In this document: piece by piece, positions 45,407 through 54,590 of the stretch
Layout of the letters: every line of letters begins with the position of its first letter
Numbering within the stretch: position 1 is the stretch's first letter
Source of the DNA: CBDCYS01 sp965226245
GTDB lineage: Bacteria > Acidobacteriota > Terriglobia > Bryobacterales > UBA6623
Direction: 5' to 3'
NCBI GenBank assembly: GCA_965226245.1
Contig: CBDDCL010000015.1
Coordinates: 3,410,001-3,474,000, forward strand
Length of the DNA: 64,000 nt
Made by a program: the position numbers and the translations under genes
Notes under the pieces: model-generated
Told to the model about the DNA's origin: nothing
Database searches by the model: none
What the model saw: only the letters and a program-made list of their open reading frames with translations

Positions 45407-47266
45407 TCATGGAGAAACCCCCGGCTGATCCCACTTGACGTAGAGCGGGACTGTGACCACAAGATGCGCCCTGCCAGTCGCCGGCTTGCCGTCTCTGGCG
45501 ATCTCGCCAGCTGCCGGTTTGTAGGTGGCTACCACCCAGACGTCACCGTAGTTGTTGCGGCCAAATTTCCGCTTCGGGTTGGGTCCTTCTCGTGCCGGCG
45601 TAAACAGCCCAGTCGGGCTAAGTGTGCCGACAAACTCCTTGTCGTCGTCACCGTAGACCGCGAAGAACTCTTCGATAGACCACTCGACATCCACGTGACC
45701 GAGTTCGACGTCGTCCGGGGTCTGAGGTTTTTTGTCCTGGCCACGGTGGTACGCGATCGCTTCGAACTGCTGGTAGCCCTTCGGGTGCGTCGTGCCACCG
45801 AGGCGGGCCATAGCCGCTTCCGGCAAGACCTTGAGGTAATCTATCTTGTCGTAGACGGCGAAGGCTCCGGTAAAGAACGAGCGGCCGACTCTCAAGTCGC
45901 GCTTTCCAGTGATCGCTTCCGCGGAGACATCCACTTCCGCCGTCAGGGAACTCGAGGTTTGACTCGTGACCCTCTTCACCGTCACACCGGCCCCGAAATC
46001 CAGATCGTCAACACTCAAGTCCGTCGGGAGCTGGTCCCCAAAGATCTGAACCCGCTCGCCGGTCGAGCCCGCTTGCAAAACCGTGCGGTCGACGCCGAAC
46101 AGCGTGGGATCATTGCCGGCTCGGCGCAGGGTCACATCGATGCCGAATTCGTCGTAGCCACCCCAGAACCAGCGACCCTGGATCTCGGACTGGCCGCGAG
46201 AGACCATCATGACTTCGCGCGCTTCCACCGGCGCGTCCGGGCCCCCACCCTCGCCGCCGCGCGAGCGGCCGCGCCAAGCGTAGCCGGTGTAAACGATAGC
46301 GCGCCCGGTCCGCTCCACTCTTTTCCCCGTTTTGATCGGGAGCAGTCTCGCGCGGGTTGTGAATTCATCCGGCTGGGCCGTGGGTTCAATGATTACTTCC
46401 CCATAGATCCGGCCCCGGCCCGGTTGAACTCCGGAGAGAAGCCAGCGGCCGGCGAGCTTGGGAGCCCGCATGGTGGCGCGCCAGGCGCTCCATTCCGGTG
46501 TATGTAACGGATAGTTTTCGGCAAGGAACTCCACGGCCTGCTCCGCTGGGTCACGCGTGTCGGCGCCTGGAGGCGGGGGCGGGTCTTCAGAACGCGGCGG
46601 CCGGCGGCGAAAGCCCTGAAATTCGGCAACCGGGAAATAACCGAGGTGCATATCGATCAGCAGCTCCCACTCCTGCTTGGAACGCCGCCATGACATGGCG
46701 CGTCCGACGGCGTGGCAGATCAGGCACGCTTTCTGAAGGCTTTCGTGGGGCGCCTCCTCGTCGACCATTCGACGCTCGGCGATATACATCACCGGTTTGG
46801 CTTCTTCGGGGGCCAGGCCGTGATTCGTGCCCAGATATCGAACAATCGCGCGGGCCTCGGCTGGGGAAAGCTCAACTTCGTGCAGCCGCACCATTCGCTT
46901 GAGGGCCTGTTGCCAGCCCTCCGGTGTAGTGCGCTCCCAGGAAATTCGGGTCAGGTTTCCTTTCTCGTCCTTCGTGTGGCAGCTTGCACATTTGCTGATT
47001 ACCAACTGATTTGTAATCGGGATGCCTTCCTCGCTTGGCTCTTGCGGTTTTTCTTGGGCTGGGTGATCCCCAGGTGTTGTCGTGCTGGAGTCGTTCCCTG
47101 CAGGTGATTGGGCTCCCAAGACAGGCAGCAGAGGAACGAGTGCAAACAGAAGCCCGAGAAATAACCTGCATGCAGCAGAATTAGCCGTTGCCACGTGGCC
47201 AACACGAAGGAAAACGCAGTGAACTTGGCTCTGAGCAGAGACGGTAATACGATCATTCAATTTCAT
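45407..47266 (-). CDS. qhpA: QhpA: QHNDH alpha subunit (dihaem cytochrome c)
   Basis: The 619-aa protein starts at ATG 47266 (GGAAG upstream; a TTG six codons earlier is less likely). After an N-terminal export signal ('LFLGLLFALVPLLPVLG') come two c-type haem sites: CASCH (C93, H97) and CLICH (C181, H185). Beta-rich domains 2-4 of the QHNDH alpha subunit follow ('GRWLLSGVQPGRGRIYGEV', 'FGAGVTVKRV', 'IDYLKVLPEAAMARLGG'). The haems pass electrons from CTQ to a periplasmic acceptor. The enzyme oxidises primary amines to aldehydes and ammonia. First gene of the cluster, intact; no AraC-type regulator is seen upstream. Confidence 0.9.
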   Translation of the reverse strand: MKLNDRITVSAQSQVHCVFLRVGHVATANSAACRLFLGLLFALVPLLPVLGAQSPAGNDSSTTTPGDHPAQEKPQEPSEEGIPITNQLVISKCASCHTKDEKGNLTRISWERTTPEGWQQALKRMVRLHEVELSPAEARAIVRYLGTNHGLAPEEAKPVMYIAERRMVDEEAPHESLQKACLICHAVGRAMSWRRSKQEWELLIDMHLGYFPVAEFQGFRRRPPRSEDPPPPPGADTRDPAEQAVEFLAENYPLHTPEWSAWRATMRAPKLAGRWLLSGVQPGRGRIYGEVIIEPTAQPDEFTTRARLLPIKTGKRVERTGRAIVYTGYAWRGRSRGGEGGGPDAPVEAREVMMVSRGQSEIQGRWFWGGYDEFGIDVTLRRAGNDPTLFGVDRTVLQAGSTGERVQIFGDQLPTDLSVDDLDFGAGVTVKRVTSQTSSSLTAEVDVSAEAITGKRDLRVGRSFFTGAFAVYDKIDYLKVLPEAAMARLGGTTHPKGYQQFEAIAYHRGQDKKPQTPDDVELGHVDVEWSIEEFFAVYGDDDKEFVGTLSPTGLFTPAREGPNPKRKFGRNNYGDVWVVATYKPAAGEIARDGKPATGRAHLVVTVPLYVKWDQPGVSP

Positions 47267-47441
47267 CGCGGGGTATCTTCCCAATCGCGAGAAGAGGCAA
47301 CGAACTCAGTGAGGAATTGGGCCTGCGTCCCATGGGCCGGTCCGGAGAGACCCGCCCCCAGTATCCCCATCCATGCGAGCAACTGGCGGACTGTTCGCCG
47401 TCACGCCTCCCTTTGCCGCTCTCTTCGCTGGTACCTTTCTA

Positions 47442-47973
47442 CCTGAATTATGCATTGCGGGGTGCACCTGAGGAGGGCTGAGCCGCAAGGGACCATTGGA
47501 GAACGCCCGAAAACATGGGGTAAAAAGGTAGGCTGGCAAAGATTCCAGCTTCACCAGCCAACCCAAAGGAGGTCACCCAAATGGTTACCAAGCGAAAACA
47601 GCATAGCTCCCAAAGGGCCGTCAAACAAGGCCCAGCCGTGACGGTCTCGCAGCCCAATAAAATCGGGGCATCCACGCCTTGACAACTTCCGCGGCAGGAA
47701 GCCGACTCCCTACGGCGGCTTGCCGCCGGTAGTCGAGAGGGCGTTGATCTGAGAGCCTGGCTATGCGCTATGCATAAAATTTTATGCACTGGCCGCAACG
47801 TACTGGAAACACGCCACTTCGGAGCGGGGTTTTGCCGACGCGGATTCTGGGCGGGAGGGGAAACCGGGGACGGAGAAGCCAAAAGACCAGTTGCCGAGCT
47901 CCCACCTTACGACGGTCGTCAAGCCGCTACGAACGCAGCCGCACTCGCAAAGCGAATCTGTGCATAATTCAGG
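47442..47973 (+). mobile_element. IS1380-derived MITE, copy 4
   Basis: 532 bp, plus orientation; target duplication TTCTA (47437-47441 and 47974-47978). It lies about 175 bases upstream of qhpA and could separate it from its promoter. Confidence 0.85.
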
Positions 47974-47988
47974 TTCTACAGTGTAACG

Positions 47989-48520
47989 CCTGAATTATGC
48001 ATTGCGGGGTGCACCTGAGGAGGGCTGAGCCGCAAGGGACCATTGGGGAACGCCCGAAAACATGGGGTAAAAAGGTAGGCTGGCAAAGATTCCAGCTTCA
48101 CCAGCCAACCCAAAGGAGGTCACCCAAATGGTTACCAAGCGAAAACAGCATAGCTCCCAAAGGGCCGTCAAACAAGGCCCAGCCGTGACGGTCTCGCAGC
48201 CCAATAAAATCGGGGCATCCACGCCTTGACAACTTCCGCGGCAGGAAGCCGACTCCCTACGGCGGCTTGCCGCCGGTAGTCGAGAGGGCGTTGATCTGAG
48301 AGCCTGGCTATGCGCTATGCATAAAATTTTATGCACTGGCCGCAACGTACTGGAAACACGCCACTTCGGAGCGGGGTTTTGCCGACGCGGATTCTGGGCG
48401 GGAGGGGAAACCGGGGACGGAGAAGCCAAAAGACCAGTTGCCGAGCTCCCACCTTACGACGGCCGTCAAGCCGCTACGAACGCAGCCGCACTCGCAAAGC
48501 GAATCTGTGCATAATTCAGG
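47989..48520 (+). mobile_element. IS1380-derived MITE, copy 5
   Basis: Almost identical to copy 4 and in the same direction, 15 bases away, but with its own target duplication TAACG (47984-47988 and 48521-48525). The pair therefore arose by two insertions, not by tandem duplication. Confidence 0.85.
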
Positions 48521-48587
48521 TAACGACGATCTACTTTTCTACCACATGGCGGAACCAAGGTCAAGCAATCAATATGAATTTTTGTGT

Positions 48588-48604
48588 CATGTTCGTAACA
48601 TGAT
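48588..48604. promoter_or_regulatory. Short inverted repeat
   Basis: TCATGTTCGTAACATGA is a perfect 7-bp inverted repeat around CGT in an AT-rich gap just before the composite transposon. No gene is clearly controlled by it. Confidence 0.3.
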
Positions 48605-48638
48605 CGGGGCGGTTCACTAGTAGATCGATTCCAAAATA

Positions 48639-49665
48639 ATGGGGTATTTAGTTGACTCCAGTAGCCACAATATGTTGTGGTTGGGGGCATGAAGGAGGAC
48701 TACCCCCGAAACCTCGTCGAGTTGGAAGCTCGATTCTCGACCGAGGAGGCGTGCCGGGAGTACCTGCTGAAGCTGCGCTGGCCGGAGGGGTTCGTGTGCC
48801 CGCGCTGTGGGATCCAGTCCTCATGGGCCAGCAAACGCAATCTGCTGCTCTGCGCCGACTGCGGTTACCAGGCCTCGGTGACGGCGGGCACGATTTTCCA
48901 GGACACCCGCAAGCCCTTGACGTTGTGGTTCCGGGCGGCTTGGTGGGTGACAACGCAAAAAGGCGGGGCCAGCGCGCTGGAGTTGCAGCGGGTCTTGGGT
49001 TTGGGTAGCTATGTAACCGCCTGGACCTGGCTGCACAAGTTCCGCCGCGCCATGGTGCGCCCCGGTCGCAATCGGCTGGTCGGCCGGGTGGAGGTGGACG
49101 AAACGTATGTGGGCGGAGTCGAAGAGGGCGTCCGAGGTCGCGAAATGGTTGGCAAAGCGTTAGTTGCGGTTGCTGCCGAGGAGGATGGGCGCGGTATGGG
49201 TCGCATCCGGCTCCGTCGGATCGCGGATGCCTCAGCGGCGAGCTTGGAAGCCTTTGTCGAAGAAGCTATCCAACCTGGCAGCCTCGTGCACACCGACGGC
49301 TGGGAAGGCTATGCGGGATTGGAGAACAAAGGATACCGCCATGAAGTCACCGTGCTGCGCGGGAAGCGGCAATCGGCGAGTAAGCTGCTGCCGAGAGTCC
49401 ATCGTGTCGCCTCTCTGCTAAAGCGCTGGCTGTTGGGGACCCACCAGGGGGCTGTCAGTCACGAGTATTTGGACTACTACCTGGACGAGTTCACGTTCCG
49501 CTTCAACCGGCGGACCTCACGGTCGCGCGGCAAACTTTTCTATCGCCTCCTCCAGCAGGCGGTCGCCGCCGACCCTGCTCCCTATAAGACAATGGTCGAG
49601 GCCACCAGGGCCGGCACCCCCACCCCCAAGATGTAGTGGCTACTGGAGTCAACTAAATACCCCAT
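48639..49665 (+). mobile_element. IS1595-family element, copy F (left end of composite)
   Basis: Full length with intact ends, but CCAAAATA on the left and TTCGGAGT on the right, so no own target duplication. Confidence 0.93.
48689..49636 (+). CDS. IS1595-family transposase (copy F)
   Basis: Translation identical to that at 22858-23805; intact. Confidence 0.93.
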   Translation: MKEDYPRNLVELEARFSTEEACREYLLKLRWPEGFVCPRCGIQSSWASKRNLLLCADCGYQASVTAGTIFQDTRKPLTLWFRAAWWVTTQKGGASALELQRVLGLGSYVTAWTWLHKFRRAMVRPGRNRLVGRVEVDETYVGGVEEGVRGREMVGKALVAVAAEEDGRGMGRIRLRRIADASAASLEAFVEEAIQPGSLVHTDGWEGYAGLENKGYRHEVTVLRGKRQSASKLLPRVHRVASLLKRWLLGTHQGAVSHEYLDYYLDEFTFRFNRRTSRSRGKLFYRLLQQAVAADPAPYKTMVEATRAGTPTPKM

Positions 49666-50139
49666 TTCGGAGTACTTGCGAGTGTCGTAGTTCTTAGCCG
49701 CTATGCTGAGCTATTCTGGCGATCGAAACTCTTCGCGCACGAGCCTCCATACACAGAAGAGCGGCTGCCCAATGGCACGATTGGAATTCCCTTTGGCAAG
49801 AAAACAGGGAAAGAATAATTGGACACTCCTACTGACATCGCGGGATAACTCTTAAGCAGCTAATAGACTCGAGCCCTCGCCCCCTTAAATTCGGGTTTCG
49901 AGAGACGGATACTGGATGCAGTCTACGGCCCTGAGCGACCCCCAAACCAGGTTCCCGGTAGCCGCAGATGCTGTCCAAGATGTTGAGGCGGTTCAGCCAA
50001 CCGAAGCTAGGCCCCAAAGGTGACCCAACAGGCCTTTTGGAGTCACTGGGGTGGACCCCTGCAGTGAGACAACCGGTTAAGCAGGGTTTCCCCATTCGCT
50101 GAAAAAGGGTTGGCTGGGGAGCGGCCTTCATTGTAAACT
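49666..50139. other. Non-coding stretch
   Basis: No frame with a ribosome-binding site or recognisable content on either strand. The region lies between the left IS of the composite and the end of an IS3 remnant. Confidence 0.4.
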
Positions 50140-50661
50140 TCTCCTCGGCCGGTGAAGCGGAGGCGGGCTCTGCGGGAGCGCAACCCGCCAAGGAATAGCC
50201 GGCTGGAAACTCATCGAGACGATAGGTCGGGGCGTGAAGCCGCTCGCTTTGCGCCCCACTCCGGCAAAGATCCGGCCCATCGGATCGATAGATTTCCTCA
50301 TGCCTCGGCAAACTCATCCCACCACTCCCGCGAGGCTTGCCCGTTCGAGCACGGTTTGCTCGTACTCGACCGGCGGAAGATACCCCAGCGCCGAGTGCAA
50401 ACGCTTCTCGTTGTAGACGCGCTCCAGAAACCGTCCAATGCGCCGTTGCGCCTCCGCGAAGTCTTCATACTCGAACAAGTAGACCTCTTCGTATTTCAAG
50501 GTCTTCATGAATGATTCCGCCAGGGCGTTGTCGTAGGGATTGGCCTTGCGGCTCATGCTGATCTCGATGTTGTGCCGGACGAGCAGGCCCGTGTAGTCGC
50601 CCGAGGCGTACTGCACGCCACGGTCGGAGTGGTGCACCAATCTGGGCGCTACCCTTTCCAT
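50140..50661 (-). pseudogene. IS3-family transposase OrfB, C-terminal remnant
   Basis: The frame 50314-50661 encodes 'HHSDRGVQYASGDY', 'ANPYDNALAESFMKTLKYEE' and 'YNEKRLHSALGYLPPVEYEQ': the second Asp and the Glu of an IS3 transposase, without the N-terminal half. The 3' non-coding part (to about 50140) resembles 940-1096. The break at 50655-50661 abuts the higA stop codon. Confidence 0.8.
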
Positions 50662-50662
50662 G

Positions 50663-51037
50663 CTATGTCGCGTTCACGAGGTCGTACTCGCGTACAAGCA
50701 CGTCGGCGGGAAGGTTCCAATTGATCGACAGGGCCCGTATCATCGGCAGAGTGAGCGGGCGCTGTCGGTTGAGCACTTCCGAAGCGCGTGGCTGGGAGCC
50801 AATCAGCGCTGCGAAGTCTTTCTGGCGCAGGCCACGGGCCTCCATGACGTGCTCGATCGCCGCGATCGGGTCCGGCGCCTCTATCGTCCAGTGCTCGGCT
50901 TCGTAGGCTTCTACAAGAGTAACGAGGACCTTGAGCTCGTCACTTTCCGGCGTGTCCGGCGCGGTGCCCATCAGGCCGTCGATTACGGTTAATACCTTGT
51001 CATAGTCGGTTTCACTCTTGATCGGTTTAATATTCAT
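50663..51037 (-). CDS. higA: HigA-type antitoxin (XRE family)
   Basis: The 124-aa protein has a HigA-like layout: an N-terminal helical region ('ELKVLVTLVEAYEAEHWTIE') and a cro/C1 HTH ('VMEARGLRQKDFAALIGSQP', 'RASEVLNRQRPLTLPMIRAL'). It neutralises the toxin encoded 9 bases upstream and usually represses the operon. The gene order toxin-antitoxin is the one typical of higBA. Confidence 0.87.
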   Translation of the reverse strand: MNIKPIKSETDYDKVLTVIDGLMGTAPDTPESDELKVLVTLVEAYEAEHWTIEAPDPIAAIEHVMEARGLRQKDFAALIGSQPRASEVLNRQRPLTLPMIRALSINWNLPADVLVREYDLVNAT

Positions 51038-51046
51038 GTCAAACTC

Positions 51047-51340
51047 CTAGACTCTGGACGCATCGACCGCATCGTACTCGGCATGTGTTCCCACGAAACG
51101 CACGAACCCGATTCGATGCGTGTAGTCAAAGCGGACGATTAGCCGGTACCTGTTCCCGCCGATGTTGAATACAACCCGGTCGTTGCCGACAATGCTCGCG
51201 TTTCCGTAAGCCATTTTCACGTCCGTCGGCGAAGACCAGTAGGCTTTTGCGGCGATCGCGTACCACGCCTTCAACGGTTGTTCCGCTCTGGGGTCACTTT
51301 TCCAGAAGGTGCGCAATGTCCGCTTTGCGATGACCCGCAT
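51047..51340 (-). CDS. higB: HigB-type mRNA interferase toxin
   Basis: The 97-aa protein from ATG 51340 has the HigB pattern 'RVIAKRTLRTFWKSDPRAEQ', 'PLKAWYAIAAKAYWSSPTDV', 'FNIGGNRYRLIVRFDY' and 'GFVRFVGTHAEYDAVD' (RelE-superfamily fold). It should cleave mRNA on translating ribosomes. A TATAAT box lies about 14 bases before the ATG and an inverted repeat further upstream (51454-51479). Confidence 0.88.
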   Translation of the reverse strand: MRVIAKRTLRTFWKSDPRAEQPLKAWYAIAAKAYWSSPTDVKMAYGNASIVGNDRVVFNIGGNRYRLIVRFDYTHRIGFVRFVGTHAEYDAVDASRV

Positions 51341-51453
51341 GAAGACATTATAATATCCCAAAGAGGGATGTATAGGAAGAGAGCCGAACGGCGCACCGGT
51401 CCAGGAATACCGCGTAACCAGGTATCCAGAGGCCAATCCCGCAGGATTTCTAT

Positions 51454-51479
51454 AGAACGATAAAGTATGTTATCGTTCT
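51454..51479. promoter_or_regulatory. Candidate HigA operator
   Basis: AGAACGATAA and TTATCGTTCT form a perfect 10-bp inverted repeat with a 6-bp spacer, about 115 bases before higB. No T-run follows. Antitoxin operators of this kind are usual, though often closer to the promoter. Confidence 0.45.
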
Positions 51480-51562
51480 GTGGGGGAGGGGTGACTTCTG
51501 GGGTGTTCTGGAACCGATCCGCTGTGATGGGCCTTAGCCCTGGTGGCCGATTTGGTTCCCTT

Positions 51563-52006
51563 TCATTTACTGGATGCAGGGGCTGCGTCCCGCTTCTTGA
51601 TGCCGAGTACTTTTACAGCTTTTCTTGCATCCGGGGACTTGACCCATAGAAGCGCCCCATAGCGTCTCTGTCCCGCGCAAACGGCGGTCGCCGCTGTGAC
51701 ATTGATCTTCACCTCAGCGAGGCGCGACACAACATTGAGCAACGCTCCGAGCTGGTCTTTTCCCTCAATCAGAAAGCCCGTCTTGCGGGGACTCAGTTTC
51801 CAACCAGCTTTTCTGGCTGCTTTTCGAAACGCAGCGGTGTCTTCAGGTACGAAGTCAATCTGACTTCGGCGGCCGCTTGGGAATCCTGAAAATGCCAGCA
51901 GGCTAATGCCCGCTTCTTTTAGGGTGTTTAACATCCGGACCCCTTCGCCCGGTTTGTTGGGTGCTGTCACATAAAAATAGTCGACGCGACGGATGGTTTC
52001 AGCCAT
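51563..52006 (-). CDS. ACT-domain protein
   Basis: The 147-aa protein from ATG 52006 (AGGGAGGAT upstream) has two ACT-like units. The first is 'VDYFYVTAPNKPGEGVRMLN' with 'LLAFSGFPSG'; the second is 'KTGFLIEGKDQLGALLNVVS' followed by 'EVKINVTAATAVCAGQRRYG'. ACT pairs bind small ligands such as amino acids. Free-standing forms of this length are common in soil bacteria and their ligand is mostly unknown. Apparently intact. Confidence 0.75.
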   Translation of the reverse strand: MAETIRRVDYFYVTAPNKPGEGVRMLNTLKEAGISLLAFSGFPSGRRSQIDFVPEDTAAFRKAARKAGWKLSPRKTGFLIEGKDQLGALLNVVSRLAEVKINVTAATAVCAGQRRYGALLWVKSPDARKAVKVLGIKKRDAAPASSK

Positions 52007-52242
52007 AGGATCCTCCCTTTGCGCGAAACCATTGTACTGAAACCCGGTCTTGGGCATCAATACCCTTTTGAGACGGGATGGCCTCCTTGATCTGAGTCAT
52101 CTCCTCGTGGGCAGAAGGGTCTGCCGCGGCAACCGCGGCCGAGCGGGAGCGTACCCGCTAGCTAGCGCGGTGATCCCGCGGGGTTGCCGGGGTCGGGTCG
52201 CCAAGCAAGATCGTCGCCACGTCACCGGCGAGCGAGGGCCAA

Positions 52243-52445
52243 TTAATTTATCATCGCCAATAGCTCTTCATCATCGGGCCAAAGGGGGGGGGGCACGTGG
52301 GTAGCCATGCAGGAAACCGAGACAGCCCCGGAAAAGTCATTCGCAGTGGGCGCGGGTTGCCGTCGTCCAGGATGTACACACCGAGCTTGTGTGGGTTCCG
52401 CCCGATAGCAAGGTAACGGCTCCCTCCATCCGTGAATAGTGCCAT
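52243..52445 (-). pseudogene. Small unknown ORF with a frameshift at a G10 tract
   Basis: 'MALFTDGGSRYLAIGRNPHK' and 'LGVYILDDGNPRPLRMTF' read well from 52445. At a run of ten G (52284-52293) the frame seems to change, since the end 'LWPDDEELLAMIN' of the other frame is more protein-like. It follows the zinc-finger-like gene by 16 bases and may be co-transcribed. A homopolymer sequencing error or phase variation are both possible. Confidence 0.4.
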
Positions 52446-52461
52446 CCAATATCGGGGGTCG

Positions 52462-52746
52462 TCATGCTCGATCTTTGACCTCCCATTCCTCCAACAACCG
52501 CGCTCCGCAGTCGGCGCACACGTCCGCAGGGGCCAGCTCGATTGTTGTGACGGCCTGCATGGTGAGGGTTCTGTCGTTTCCGCCGCAGGCGTCCAGGCGG
52601 CATTGCTCGCAGACGTAGGGGCCGCCGGTCGGCTTCGGGTTGCGCCATGCGCCGCCCCGTGCCAACGCCCAATACCTGGTCATGGTTCCTTCCGCATTTC
52701 CAGCCATGTCCAGGCTGCGTCCAACCGTCTTCTTTTTGACTGCCAT
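52462..52746 (-). CDS. Small protein with two CxxC pairs (zinc-binding-like)
   Basis: The 94-aa protein has CEQC and CADC separated by about 32 residues ('YVCEQCRLDACGG', 'PADVCADCGARLLEEWE'), which would form a zinc knuckle, and a basic N-terminus (MAVKKKTVGRSLD). Likely nucleic-acid binding, unproven. Confidence 0.55.
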   Translation of the reverse strand: MAVKKKTVGRSLDMAGNAEGTMTRYWALARGGAWRNPKPTGGPYVCEQCRLDACGGNDRTLTMQAVTTIELAPADVCADCGARLLEEWEVKDRA

Positions 52747-52807
52747 AGATGGCCGTATGATACACAGTTTTGTGAGACAGCAAAACAGGACGGTTTCGGT
52801 CGGGGTT

Positions 52808-53101
52808 TCAGCCCCGAAACCGGGCCCCTGGAAAACGTCTCGTCAAACGCTCGTTTTTTGAGACACCCTCAAGACGACACTGGCGGCACGAAATCAGTGG
52901 ATTGAACTGGTGAAACCGACCGGTGACGAAGGGCAGGCGTCCCAACTCCCGCAGAACGCCGTCCAGACGGTACTTTACCTCCAGGTACGTCGTGATCAGA
53001 TCGACCGGCGGTGTAGGCGCGTCACCCGCAATATCGTCGAGCGGATGTCTGTGTAAAGGAAAGCCTATTGGGGGTTGCGGCCAGAAGAGGTTGGGGGGCA
53101 A
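52808..53101 (-). CDS. Doubtful hypothetical ORF
   Basis: 97 codons with a plausible middle ('TPPVDLITTYLEVKYRLDGV', then 'LRELGRLPFVTG') but no clear ribosome-binding site. It lies between two genes on the same strand. No family recognised. Confidence 0.3.
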   Translation of the reverse strand: MPPNLFWPQPPIGFPLHRHPLDDIAGDAPTPPVDLITTYLEVKYRLDGVLRELGRLPFVTGRFHQFNPLISCRQCRLEGVSKNERLTRRFPGARFRG

Positions 53102-53134
53102 ACCTCCTCTCTCCAGAGGGGTGAGGTTCCACAG

Positions 53135-54088
53135 CTAACGTGCGGACTCCATCTCGATCACGAGGAAGGTGGACCAAGGCGGTTCTTTCGGGTCCGGACG
53201 GTCCTGGGGTGACCGATGGTCCGCGGCCACGACCGCGACCAGGAAGCTACGTCGTTCGCCCTCGATCACCAGCTCCACCAGCTCGCCATCGCCGCTGGCG
53301 AGACTCGAGGAGTGGTCCGGCTTGGCCCCCTCCGCGGCGTCGCAACGTCTGAGGTCGTAGTCGGCGAATCCGCGGAACCGCACGGCCTCAATCTCGAACG
53401 GCATGCTCTCGCCGCGGCACTCCGTGTTGCCCCAATGCCTCTGCATATTTGGAGGAAGCTCGCCTTCCCTCGCGATGTAGAGGCGCTGGAACCCGTAGAC
53501 AGTCCCTGGCTTCCAGCCGATCGATCCCACGGCGCTGATCAGATCGCGTGAGCGCACGTAGCCGATCCCCTGCCCGGCCTCCGCGCCGGTACCCAGGACC
53601 AGGTAACGGTCATTTCCCTCTTCGGAGGCCAGCTTGAGCGGCAAGTTGGCCGAAATCGGCCTCCGCACAGTCTCGACGACCTTACCAGTGACGGGATCGG
53701 TGAACGCAACCTCGACCGGAACGCCGGTACTCTCGTCGATCGCGAACCAGCCGTCCGACGGAGCGGCGATCTCGTCGAAGTCGAACCGTTCAATCCTCCT
53801 CTCGTAGCGGATACTCTCCAACTGCGGATCGAGCGCGTAGTTGAATAGCCAAACGCTGCCGAGCAGCACTGCGGCGCTGCCGCTCATCTTGAGCGGTCCC
53901 AGATCGAAGCCAGCTGCCGACACCCCTCCCAGGATGCCGTAGAGCAATGTTGCCACGCCGCAAGCCAAGACCACCGAGACTACCAGGGCCGGCACGGTCT
54001 CAACGAAGACCACCAACGCGACGCCGAGTGCCAGACAGCCGACGATGACGCCAGCGATGAAGATGAACGGACCATGTTTTGCCGACAT
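53135..54088 (-). CDS. Membrane-anchored protein of unknown function (317 aa)
   Basis: Three N-terminal membrane segments are visible ('IFIAGVIVGCLALGVALVVF', 'ALVVSVVLACGVATLLYGIL', 'MSGSAAVLLGSVWLFNYAL'). A soluble beta-rich domain of about 220 residues follows ('APSDGWFAIDESTGVPVEV', 'GIGYVRSRDLISAVGS'). AAAGAAAGG lies about 10 bases before the ATG. No family recognised. It is probably a cargo gene of the composite transposon. Confidence 0.6.
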   Translation of the reverse strand: MSAKHGPFIFIAGVIVGCLALGVALVVFVETVPALVVSVVLACGVATLLYGILGGVSAAGFDLGPLKMSGSAAVLLGSVWLFNYALDPQLESIRYERRIERFDFDEIAAPSDGWFAIDESTGVPVEVAFTDPVTGKVVETVRRPISANLPLKLASEEGNDRYLVLGTGAEAGQGIGYVRSRDLISAVGSIGWKPGTVYGFQRLYIAREGELPPNMQRHWGNTECRGESMPFEIEAVRFRGFADYDLRRCDAAEGAKPDHSSSLASGDGELVELVIEGERRSFLVAVVAADHRSPQDRPDPKEPPWSTFLVIEMESAR

Positions 54089-54262
54089 AGTTGCTTGCCT
54101 TTCTTTCAGGGCTACCTTCCCGAATGGATTGCGACGAGAAGTCCACTCCTAGCAGACTCGCTGCGTGATCACGACGCGGACGGCACCGCCACAGCCCGCC
54201 CGTGCCTCCAGCAGCGGCAGCGCGGGCCGGAGCGAGACTATGGCCCGAGCCGCTAGTTCTCT

Positions 54263-54559
54263 CTAGCTGCGGAGCAGCCCCAGTGCAACCATCAGTGCGT
54301 CGTCGAGACACTTGCGCTTGGTGGCGTCGAGGCTCCCGACGAACTGAGTCAACTGCGACTTCCGCAAGCTGACAAGTTCGTCGCAGTGCACACTGCTGTC
54401 GTGTCGGAGTCCTTCGTTCAGTCCGACATCGACTTGCGTTGCGAGTCCGTGGCGCGTCGAGTACACCGGCGCGCAGATGATCGTCGAGAACGACTGCCAC
54501 GTCAAATCGAGTACCATGTCGATGCGAACGACGACGAATTTCTGAAGCTCAGCCAGCAT
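54263..54559 (-). pseudogene. MazF/PemK-type toxin, N-terminally truncated
   Basis: 'STIICAPVYSTRHGLATQVD', 'VGLNEGLRHDSSVHCDELVS' and 'FVGSLDATKRKCLDDALMVA' match the MazF core (strand, 'S.v.cDql' region, last helix). The usual opening with the conserved 'RGDv' loop is missing before 'FVVVR', and no MazE-like antitoxin gene is next to it. IS1595 copy G sits 31 bases upstream. Probably inactive. Confidence 0.6.
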
Positions 54560-54590
54560 ACTACACCGTTGATTGCTTAGAACGAGAAGA

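Noticed and set aside
46207..46507. Open frames on the plus strand opposite qhpA
   Set aside because: They are shadow frames; qhpA on the minus strand has two haem motifs and full family length.
47442..48520. Tandem duplication of one MITE
   Set aside because: Each copy has its own different 5-bp target duplication (TTCTA and TAACG), so two separate insertions explain it.
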